A stretch of DNA of 64,000 nt. Source: Cornus controversa. Lineage: Eukaryota > Streptophyta > Magnoliopsida > Cornales > Cornaceae. The notes below the pieces were generated by a model. The model was not told the origin of the DNA and did no database searches. It saw nothing but the letters and a program-made list of their open reading frames with translations. The stretch spans positions 82,663,270 to 82,727,269 of the forward strand of contig CM048846.1 of the NCBI GenBank assembly GCA_026545225.1, given 5' to 3'. A program made the position numbers and the translations under genes. Positions 11,182 to 21,513 of the stretch are shown here, piece by piece (position 1 is the stretch's first letter; each line of letters starts with the position of its first letter).

Positions 11182-13562
11182 TGTCACGCCCCAAAATTCA
11201 GACCGCCAAGATGCTGTCAGTCCGAACTCGAACTCCGAGTTGTGAGGTGTCATGATCACCCGATCGTTATCCTACGACTCGAACAACCATGGTAAACTAC
11301 CATTTATCATCCTAGACTCCAATCCGGACCACTGAGATCATTACTTGTTGTGGAAGCCTTATTACTCGTATTATATCAATTCCCAAATCGGAATGTCACA
11401 TATAGTCAATCAATCTAATTCATAATCTGATAATCTAGCGGAAGCATTATCTTGTATATCAATATCATTATATTCAAAGGCCATTCTCACTATAGGACCC
11501 ACACTATCCACCAATGAAACTTGTTCACCCATATCAATTCACTCAGCATCTGAGAATTTTGATACATCATAACCCAGGTTACGATCCATCGTAATACTAC
11601 GATACATCACCCGAGTATCGTAACAAGGTGCGAAATACACTATTTTTTACAACAATTTTTCCTCATTTCTACGATACATCGTAACATAGCTTACGATTGA
11701 TCATCATATTACAATGCATAGTAATGCATATTACGATCCATTATAGTTGTGTGACCATCTTCTTTTCCACACTCAACACTTGATCATTTGGCACTTTCTT
11801 AACTCAATTATTTTCACAATTATTATGCATGCATAATTGGACATAAATGAAAATATAAAATCATCATCATCATCATTTAGCATTCATTCATGCTCAAACC
11901 TTACATATAAAGCATACTCGAATACATATTCCCGAAGCATCAAAAGTCATATATATAATGAAAGTTTGCATATAGTCCACATGCCGAACATGCATTTCAA
12001 ATGTAAATAATAAATATCCTTTAAATAAAGTTAACTACGCTCCACGCTAACTCATGGTTGAGGAGACTCTATCACTTCTTTGTCATTTCTTAAAAAGAGT
12101 TAATACTTATGGGGTGAGCTCCAACATGTTCAGTAGAAATGTCTAAAACACAACTTCGCAAGTTCTGTGAATATCACATAGAGCATACAGTGCACTTAAT
12201 CACATTATGCATAAATCGCATAGTTCAACAGTGTCATGAATTGCATTTAATGTAACATGATATGCACCCTTCATATATCTGTTTACTCCAAACAACCATT
12301 AGACTCCAATAACAGGGTCATCCAATTCTATCCAGTTGGGACTCCAATAACAAGTTCATTCCATTGTTTCTTTATAGGACTCCAATAACATGGCCATCCT
12401 ATTCCCTCGTCAAAAGGACTCCAATAATAGGGTCATCCAGTTGAGCTCATCACCCTCACCATATGATTTCCATGCATGGAGATGGATTTCACATGCTTAT
12501 GGTAAACGTGCATATATAATTAGAAAGTAACATAGTAATCATTTGACATGCTTGCACATTTCTATATAAGTCTCACATGCATACACATTGAATATGTATC
12601 ACATTTTCACATTTCATAGCATTTATATCGATAATCAAACATGTTTTACATCTAATCATGCTCTTTAAGGCAATTTATCAAACACATAAGTATTACATTC
12701 ACATATATACATGAAACACATATAATTCTCTCACATTTTTCATTCAATATACCATATAATCACATGTAGCAATTATAAACAAGTAATCATATCACTTCAC
12801 ATTGAGAATCCATTCAATTGTATGATCTAGCATGCTTTAGCTTTGGAGAAAAAAATCTAATTATACACATATAACCAATTGGTTGTCATAGACAACCAAT
12901 ATACTCACACAAACCTCGAATTTTATGATTTAGGCATCCCTACCTTAGTTTAGAAGAGCTTTTAAACAAAATTTTCAAATCTCACCAAAATCAACTTTGT
13001 CCGAATTTAACTTCGAACAGACCAAACTTGAGCCCTCATCACGTTGATCAACTTTCATTTCTTCAGCATTTTTCAATTCAAGCTCCAAGTCCTCCAATTT
13101 CAAGAGAGAATGTAGAGATATAATTCTCTTGCTCGACTGATATAAAATGAGAGAATAAGAGCTGAATTGTTCTCACTTGTATTTATAGACCTAGCATTTT
13201 CTATTTACCAAAATGACACTAGTCACTCAACGTACCTTCTCGAACTCCGTTTTCGATTTCGAAAACTCTTACGGACTCGAAATTGATTCCATAGTTCATC
13301 AAATATTTTATTTAATCTAATTTTAAAATTTGGTATCATTCCAAAATTTCTTGATTTTTCAGCCCATTGGACTCGTGTCTCGGGCCTACCCAACCCAAAA
13401 ATCTCAAATTTCACTAAACGCTCACAAAACTTTCCTAGACCCTTAAACAAGTCCCCAAACATTTATTTCACATTTAAAACGTGCATATAATCATTGAAAT
13501 CATTTATATAATAATAAATGAAAATAAAAGAAAATCGACCAAAAATGGTCACGGTTCTTACA
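11182..13562 (-). mobile_element. Solo LTR fossil nested in the MULE
   Basis: Bounded by TGTCACGCCCC at the left and GGTTCTTACA at the right, so it starts TG and ends CA on either strand. Flanking 5-mers AAGCA and ATGCA differ at one base, compatible with an old target duplication. Read in reverse it resembles the LTR at 58746-59240, which begins TGTAAC and ends GGGCGTGACA next to a primer-binding site. No internal retroelement genes are present, so a solo LTR is the best reading. It is 2.4 kb, long for an LTR, and looks old. Confidence 0.5.
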
Positions 13563-14443
13563 ATGCACCCACGGAGTATCACTCCAGTTATCTTTTTCGG
13601 CAAGTTTTCTTCCAACCAAGCATTGCCCATGCATTATCTTCCCCGACAAGCAACCAAAACTCCATGCTCAACCTCCTTGAACCACCATCACCAATTGCAC
13701 CGCTATCTCCACCATTACTACTCACCACCATTGAAGACCCATACCGAAACACTACCACTACCCGACCACCTCATCTCCATCTCTAACATCTCTCCACCGT
13801 GAACCACTATGGAAACCATCTCCCTTGCAAAGCGCCAAGTCTTCATTTCCACGATGGCCGAAGCTCCGAACACCACCTCCTTACTGTGAGCACCTACCGG
13901 ACCTCCACCACAGACCCACCAGAGTTCCATGCTGACACCACCATAGAAAAGCCATTCCAGCCGAACCATTGTAGACATTCACCCGAAGCACCATCATCAA
14001 CTCCACCATCTGGGTCCTCTTCCACCATGCATGAACTCATGCCCCACAGTCGAAAGTGAGTGATGAGTGGGGGAGTGGGAGGAGAGAGAAGGTGATGAGT
14101 GGACTCAGTGGAGAGAAAAAGAAAAGGAAAAATATAATATGTATATATAGATATATATATATATATATATGTATGTATATGTATAGATATAGTTGTGAGA
14201 TTGAAAGAGAGCCGAGAGAGAGAAATGGTGGAAAGAGGGAGAGGAAAGCTGAGAGAAAATTGGCTGGGAGTGGATAAATTAAATATATTAATCAGGAGTA
14301 AATTCGTAAAATCACCAAAAACTGTTAGTCAAACTAACGGACGTTAGTTACAGGGGTGTAGTTGGATTATTAAAACTAGAAGGAGTTTAGTTGGGATATT
14401 GACTAAATTAAGGGGGTGTAAGTGGTATTTACCCTTTATTATA

Positions 14444-14825
14444 TTTTGAAGTTCACCTATTACGAATGAGTCCACTCAGGGTTGGGTTCACTCATGACGC
14501 GGTAGATGATTATGGGCCAATAGACAAATACGTAATAATTCGAGCACCGAGAAGTTCTAACTTCAGAACATCACGTCGTGAGTCTTCAAACATACTATGA
14601 ATCCAAGAGTAACGAGTCGAAAGCAGACCACTTAGCTCCCTTGAAAATGTTGATGTGGCATGTATGGGTAATAGAGATTTTTACTCAGTTTCTTGAAAAT
14701 AAATTATGAAAAACAAGACAAGCAACTAGTTTCTTTTAAAAATAAATAAAATTCAAGAATTAAAAAAAAAAAAATAGATGAGAGTTTTCCAGAACTACAC
14801 AAATAGATCAAGTTTTTCTTTTAAA
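14444..14825. repeat. Tandem duplication, remainder of second copy, right of MULE
   Basis: Continues the unit interrupted by the MULE: GAAGTTCACCTATTACG, GCGGTAGATGATTATGGGCC and GTTGATGTGGCATGTATGGG match the first copy at 10255-10440. About 120 bases not found in copy 1 follow GATTATGGGCCAAT. Confidence 0.75.
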
Positions 14826-15135
14826 AAATAGTTCAAAAAAAATCTTAATTAAACTTCACTTGACCAATTAGTTAATTTTTCTTCTTGACAAGAAACTCGT
14901 ACCCCATTTGTCTTTAAAAGGACTCAAATCCGCAACTTACACTTTCGAAAGTAGAGGAAATAAGACTGGACTACAACCCTCATATCAACCAATTAAATGC
15001 AGACATATAAATTTGGTCTTTCTTTCTTCTTTTTTTCTTTTTTTTAAGCCGAATATGGTCTTTATGACCCCTCTTTTCTTTTTCTGATTTTCATTTACCA
15101 ATCAGAAATTTTAAAATGTTACAAAATGTCATACT

Positions 15136-15137
<2 letters not shown>

Positions 15138-15185
<48 letters not shown>

Positions 15186-15245
15186 CTTATTCCTTATTAT
15201 TCCTTATTCCTTAATAATAAGGAATAAGGAATAATAAGGAATAAG

Positions 15246-15291
<46 letters not shown>
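15138..15291. repeat. Large AT-flanked hairpin (inverted repeat)
   Basis: The core 15182-15249 consists of two 32-base arms built from TTCCTTA/TAAGGAA repeats, exactly complementary around a 4-base loop (ATAA). On both sides it runs into alternating TA tracts of more than 40 bases, so the whole block could extrude as a stem of about 75 base pairs. It lies between genes, with no coding content. Confidence 0.9.
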
Positions 15292-15293
<2 letters not shown>

Positions 15294-15876
15294 CTTACTT
15301 CCAGATTCAGATACGGCCCCTTTTTGGAAACTAGACCAAAATGTCCCAACTCCGATGCCTTTCAGCTCTTATTTTAACTTTAGAAATTGCCATACCCAAT
15401 ATAACAAGCTCATCCTGTAACTAATGATGATTCAGAATGAACAAAAAGAAGAGGAAAAAGAAAAGACCCTCAACTAACTGTACATAGTGGAAACAGTTTT
15501 TCTCCCTCTTCTGAGATTACAGCTGCTTGGTTGTGTTCTCTGAAAATGGTTTTCAGAAAATTAAAAAAATAAAATAAAATAAAATAAAAAATCATCCAAA
15601 ATAGGTTTTCGAGTCTTTCTGTAACTCAGTTTTCAGGGAACATTTTTCTGGGAAAAAAAGTGCACACCTGCAGGAGTATGAACATCAAACACATTTACAT
15701 GTCTAAGATGCTATTGGTGATGCCTGATTCTAGTAGCATGGACTTCTTGACAGATTAGCATCTATGTATCAGTTCAATTCAATAGCAAAAGTGGTTGAAA
15801 AAAACATGCCAGTTTTATTGCTTAATATGGTTGAGGAAGGGAGGTAAAAAATAGACAACAACATATAACTAATTTC

Positions 15877-16014
15877 CTACCCAGTGCCCTCAGCCCCACC
15901 ATGATTGCCACGAACCTCACAACCTTCGCTAATGCCTCCAAATTTGTCACCAACAAAAAGGCCACCAATATGCTGCTTTGTTCCAGTAGAACCAGCAACT
16001 GCTTTTTTTCCCAT
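15877..16014 (-). CDS. Short open frame of unknown meaning (45 residues)
   Basis: A minus-strand frame starts MGKKAVAGSTGTKQHIGGLF and ends GNHGGAEGTG before a TAG. Its codons are richer in G and C than the surrounding AT-rich sequence, and it has Gly-rich spacing that looks less random than neighbouring frames. I recognise no family. It could be a remnant terminal exon of a decayed gene, a small peptide gene or chance. No promoter or splice context is clear. Confidence 0.15.
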   Translation of the reverse strand: MGKKAVAGSTGTKQHIGGLFVGDKFGGISEGCEVRGNHGGAEGTG

Positions 16015-17217
16015 TCAATCAAACAAAAGAAAAGAACCAAATTCCTTTTCATTCCATTTTCTTCTGTGTATTCCTCCCTTAAATTCTTTTTCAACATTCA
16101 GAGTGCAGAAACCATGCTTCTCAACAGAACGTCATTTAGCAGAGAGGACTTCATATAACTTGCACACCATTTGCAGAATCAGAAAGCAAGATCCAACATC
16201 CAAATAATTAGGACGGAATGATGCAAAAGCTATGTACTGAATTTCAGTTTTCAAATCAGGGAGAGGAAGAAATCACTTCTGAAGGCGATGCAGCATTACT
16301 AATTACCAATCCTCTCAGAAACTAGTGAGATTAAAAAAATGGAATTTGTCTCACAACATTGATGATATATTATTAACTAGGGAAAGATTACAAGGGATTT
16401 AACTGTAGCTGTCGTGGAATGAAGATCATGACCGAATGTGGTGCATCTTCCACTGCCATACTTCAGTTCTTTCACAAGGACAGTTCCGCTTTCCTGTTGC
16501 CCTTTTGCTTAGGAACCTGAAGTATCACTACCAATAGCAAGCACATCGAAATCAGCAGTCCAAGGAAATTTGAAAACACTCCATTGAGATTAAACGATCA
16601 ATCTCCAGCATTATCAATCGCATGGACTGAGTCTAGTCTTCAAGAGAGAAGCACTGGGATGAAATCTTCTGGAATTATTAAGACAAGGTGCTAGGACAGA
16701 GCAAGATGGATTGCCTGCTAGCAGCTCTAGCTTCTGCCAACTCAGGAGAGATTGGGGCATGAATCAGATTACCTGTCATGAATAGGCCACGTAATCTTAT
16801 GGACCCCAAATTGTAATAGCTTCAGTTGCTACATCAATATTCAGTTGCATCCACCCATGAGGAAGGAGAGATTGAATCAGACTTTACCACAAAAGCCCTT
16901 ACCCACATTTAGGAGGCAGGCTTTCATCATGCTCATTTAAATCCCACCAATCAGGAGATATCTTCTACTGATGCTTCATATCATTCAATAACAATCACTG
17001 CAAAGAGCAACAACCCCTTAGTTAAAAAAAATTAAAAAAAAAAATTGTACTAGACTGGGAAAAATAAATCAGTCTAAACAGATGAAGATGAAATCAGTTT
17101 AACCAATCAAACTCCAAGAAAGATGAGATAATGATTCCAGGATAACTCAAAATATGTATTTGAGAGGAATCCAGGTATTCCACCACACTTTGACTTGTTA
17201 TACTATACATACACTAT

Positions 17218-17255
<38 letters not shown>

Positions 17256-19366
17256 TTGTTCACCATAGTTAGTAAAGTTTCTCTCTAAAATTACAGCTGA
17301 AAGCAGCATCAATCAAACTATTATGGGGGGCTGAAAGCCTGTTGAAGTTCCAGCCAATGTACTCCACAGTGTCCGGACACAACAATGGCTTTTAATGACC
17401 ACCAGAGTTTAATATGCAACCTTCTTTGCCTTAGGGGTCTGCTATATGAAACGTAAGAATACTCCCTTAGGCCCTTCTTATCCCACTAAAGTTCAAAAGA
17501 ACATTATCAATATTATTGTAATTAAATAATATGCATTATATATGTTACATTTCTTCACTTGGAAGCAGTATACAAACAGGATTCCACAACCTCCGGGAGT
17601 ATGATGCAAAAAAAAAACGCCAGTGGTATCATAATGACAATACTAACCCAGCAGAAAACTTAACACACAAACACTATCATGATTGACATTAAGAAGTGAA
17701 TTGTTTAACTTATTTATTTTAAATATAATTTATTTAATTTGTTTACATGTTTTAAAGGGTAATTCTTAAGAGAAATAATCAACTTTTACATATAAGCGCT
17801 TCATGAAATTATCTCGTCATTTTTCTAAAATTTAGTTTCAGTATTTGTAGTGCCCAACTGGTGATGATAATGACAAATGTATGGTGATACCAGTGATGGA
17901 GGTAGTGGAAACAGTGTCAGCTTGTTGGTTATCATCAAGACTTGAGTAATGACCATGCAAAGGAATGATAATATGATGGCTAATGATAACAATGATGATA
18001 ATAAGTTCGCTAAACTTGTAGTCTTCATGAGGATACGATAAATGCCAACAATATTGGTGGGTGTGGGGGTGGGGTGAGGGTGCACAAGATGATGCTTTCA
18101 TACTGGTGCTGCCCATGGTGATGATGAGATACAATGAGAAGCCATTTAAGAAGATGACAACGATGAAGCCTGTGACACAAATGAAGGAGTCGCACATTTT
18201 AGTGTGAACATGAGCTAACCCATCACATGATTGTTAATGTAGTTCAGCCATTAAAACCGCTTTGGAAGCTGAAACTTTCCTCAGTTATAACCAAGCAGCT
18301 GAAGTATAAATGTAGGGATGACTTTCCTCCTTGTCTGTCTGTTTCGAGAAACCATTTCAGACATCTGGTTCTGAAATACCGTAGTCATTACCCCAAAACA
18401 GTGAAGGCAAGTGATTTCTGTCTTCCATAAGAATGGCAACTTCCAAAAGCATGCCTTGAATCACAGTTGGGAAGACTTCAAAATCTTTTATTGCTAATTA
18501 TGAAGACTCTCTAAACAGTTATAAGCATAATGACATTATCCTCTACATGGAACACTCCATAGGAAATCTCCTACAGTGTCTTGGTTAGTAACAGCAACGT
18601 TTTCATAATTTGATCTCCAAAAGTTTGGCTACAGTGGCATTTATCATATTCAAAGAGAATCTTGCTGATGAGAGAGAGAGAGAACTCAATACTAATGCAT
18701 CATAATCTTCAGGAGGGAAAAAAAAAAAAAGAGCATTCTTGAAAAAATGTCCTCTCTGAAAAAGCCACTTCCCTCGTAAGTGAGAAAAGCACAACCACTG
18801 GAAGAGCCTATGGTGGAAATGCAAAAATGTCCCAAACAAGAGTTAAAATGCTTGATATAAATTCTTCAATAACCCAAACCACATGTGATTATAATTTATG
18901 ATGGCATTTCAAAGAATCACCAGCAAAATATCTCAAACAGAGAGCATAATCCATGAATCATCTTAATTTACCATGATTTGCTTTTTGCTGATTCTTTTAG
19001 AAAGGAAAAGAAAAAAGGTTCCACATCAAAGAGCTGCCATAACCTCCATTGTCATAACCTGCATCCCAAGAACAACTCCAGTTCAGCTCTAGATGATAAG
19101 TGAAACTTTAGATTGGCTAAGAATAGTCAATTTACAGTTTTCCAAAGGGTCATGGAAACAAAACCCTTCAGAGAATCCAAAGGGCCTTGGAAACAAAATC
19201 CTTCAGAGAATGCACATCACATCTGCATGCATAGTATATTTCTCAGAGCTTCACATAGAAACTTCAAAACTGGAAGAATTTTGCATGGTCAGATGGTCAC
19301 TTGACTGTTTCTGACCAGGCTCTCTGCGTGTGGATGTGGCTAACAAAGACGGATGCACCGACATGC

Positions 19367-19659
19367 ACTACATGCTTGTGATTTGCTGCCAAATGGAAGA
19401 GTCATGAGAGATTTTTGGAGTATGTGTGCTAGAGGGAGAGTCATATTATCTTGAGTCATAAGTTGCATGGTCACTAAGTAGAGAACTACACAACACGGAG
19501 TAGAAGTCCCAAAACTACATGCTTGTGATTTGCTGCCAAATGGAAGAGTCATGAGAGATTTTTGGAGTCTGTGTGCTAGAGGGAGAGCCATATTATCTTG
19601 AGTCAAAAGTTGCAGTCACTAAGCAGAGAACTACACAACACTGAGTAGAAGTCCCAAAT
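19367..19659. repeat. Tandem duplication, 147-bp unit
   Basis: Two nearly identical copies start at 19367 and 19514, each beginning ACTACATGCTTGTGATTTGC and ending GAGTAGAAGTCCCAAA. High identity suggests a recent event. No coding content was recognised. Confidence 0.9.
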
Positions 19660-21513
19660 TTGATCCTAAAAAGGAATACATCTGATTAGAAGTGCTTAGA
19701 AGGTTTCAAACAAACACTGCATGCATACCATTGAGCTGACAGCTACATAACACGGGATATTATCATGGTTGAAAGGTCTTCCTATTCCTTCTTTCACAAT
19801 GAATTGAACTTCACATTTTTGGAATCTTCTAAGCATCATATGCACTTGAATAGCCACTAAGTAGAGATAACAAACACAAAGGACCCTAATGATGGTGTGA
19901 TAAACAGAAGAGTTTTCAATGATATGCTAGTTGATGGAATTTATGTTGCCACTGCACTTTCTTTGCCATCTTTATCAATCTCATACATTTTAGTAGCATA
20001 ATCAGATTGAACTGTAACAGAATGGTGACCGGAACAAAATTTTAACAGGTAACTTTGAATAGCTAGAGAGCTGAGAGATGAGTCAAAAGCAACTAGTCGA
20101 TTAAGCTTTAAAGAACTCGTCAAATTTCTGAATCAATTTCCCAGTCCTCGTGAAAGTAAGAGAAGTCAATTGACCTATAATTATCTGCTTATGCATTCAA
20201 TTCAAAAGAGGGAGTTAAGCTTATCGGATGTTGTTTGATGCAACCTAGCTTTAGGGGTGAAAGTTAAGGAATCTTAGGTAAGATCCTTCTTTTCTGTGCT
20301 AAGCTTTCAACAACAAAATATCCTTTAATTTGTTTAATTTTTCTTTTGTCCAAAACTCTAATTTCATAATACTAACCATTTCCCCTACAATTTGGCCCTT
20401 AATTTAACACCCATAACTCCGTATTACTCATGGTCCAGAAATTCCAGCAAAAACACCATCAAAACCAAGCGCAAATTCCAAACCTTACCATCTACAAATC
20501 CTAAACAATTCTTCCACCCTTTTAGAACCTAAACCCACAATTTCATAACCTAAGCCCACCATAAACCTAATTGCAGGAAGTATTATTTTAAGTTTCTCAA
20601 GTTTTATTCTACATAACTTTGGTATCAAAACTTGTTTGACTATGAATATGGTTCTCTGCACTTATTCTACAACAAACAGTAGCAAATAAGCAGCATATCA
20701 GATTTCATCATGCTGTAGTTACCATTACCATCCGATCCAGAAGAAAGTCGTAACATAAATGCTGATGGTCATCTGTGTATGTTTTCACTTCCAGGGGTAC
20801 TGGTTCTGAAAGGATCATCAGATGGAATTTGTATAAGAAAAAATGCCATCATTTACAGATAAAAACAAAGTCTAATCATGTGGAAATACTCGTCACAGTA
20901 ATTCACATAAGTTTTAGGCAATCAATCTAAGCTGGCTCAAGCAAACTAGCCACGATAACAGCAACATAATGATAAAAAACTATAGAAAAATCAAAGGGTT
21001 ACAGTTAAGAGAGATTGAAACTACACAAAGTACAAAAAAAAGGGCAAACTCAGTGCACGAGGTTCCCGCCATTGCGGAGTCTGGGGAGGGTCAGATCCAA
21101 TACACTAATTTGCTATGATCCAATATTCAATGCGCAATAAATTCCATACCGTTAAAAGTTCATCTTAGTAGCTAATCTTCTTCTTTTCCCCGATTAGTAA
21201 TCTTAGTAGCTAATCTTAACCTCCAAAGACTAATATTCCATTCCTTTGGGAATCTTAAAGAAAAATTAAACACTAGTGAAAATGAAAGAATCAAGAAAAG
21301 ATGCACACCAGGCTAGTCAAATTTTGCAGTTGAAGGCAATGGATTAGAATCAATAAAAGCATTTAAAATTATACAATCCGCTCATAATTTCACATTTATA
21401 CAGTAGGTTACTAGTTGACTGTAGAAGCAAAGTCATTCTATTCTACTTTCTCTAACCAGTAAAACACCGGCTTAGAAAAATCACTTCTAAAAGCATAGAG
21501 GACAAAAACTACC

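Larger units (their letters stand above)
10559..14434. mobile_element. MULE-type DNA transposon, non-autonomous, 3.9 kb
   Basis: The two ends are inverted copies for roughly 90 bp: the left begins GGATAAATATTACTTACAC, and the right in reverse complement begins GGGTAAATACCACTTACAC. A perfect 9-bp target duplication TTTATTATA flanks it (10550-10558 and 14435-14443). Long inverted repeats plus a 9-bp duplication are the mark of Mutator-like elements. I see no MURA transposase; the interior outside the nested solo LTR is short C/A-rich sequence with small open frames of no recognisable family. It landed in the second unit of a tandem duplication. Confidence 0.82.
14826..21513. other. Intergenic stretch without a supported gene
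   Basis: Apart from the hairpin at 15.2 kb, a CA/TA microsatellite near 17218-17256, a 147-bp tandem duplication at 19367-19659 and the small frame at 15877-16014, I see no gene here. Part of the sequence just below 21514 should be the 3' UTR of nMAT2. Low-complexity ATG/ATC-rich sequence occupies about 17850-18190. Confidence 0.6.

Noticed and set aside
10850-11259. Open frames of 68-133 codons on both strands
   Set aside because: They read through a (TA)n microsatellite (IYIYIYIY) and CT-rich sequence inside a MULE; no family resemblance.
13481-14059. Overlapping open frames on both strands near the MULE right end, possibly a captured host gene
   Set aside because: Composition is C/A- and Ser/Pro/His-rich low complexity, several frames are equally open, and no exon structure or known domain is visible.
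17825-18197. Two minus-strand open frames, 86 and 119 codons
   Set aside because: Built on ATG/ATC-rich simple sequence; frames rich in Ile/His/Ser with no domain.
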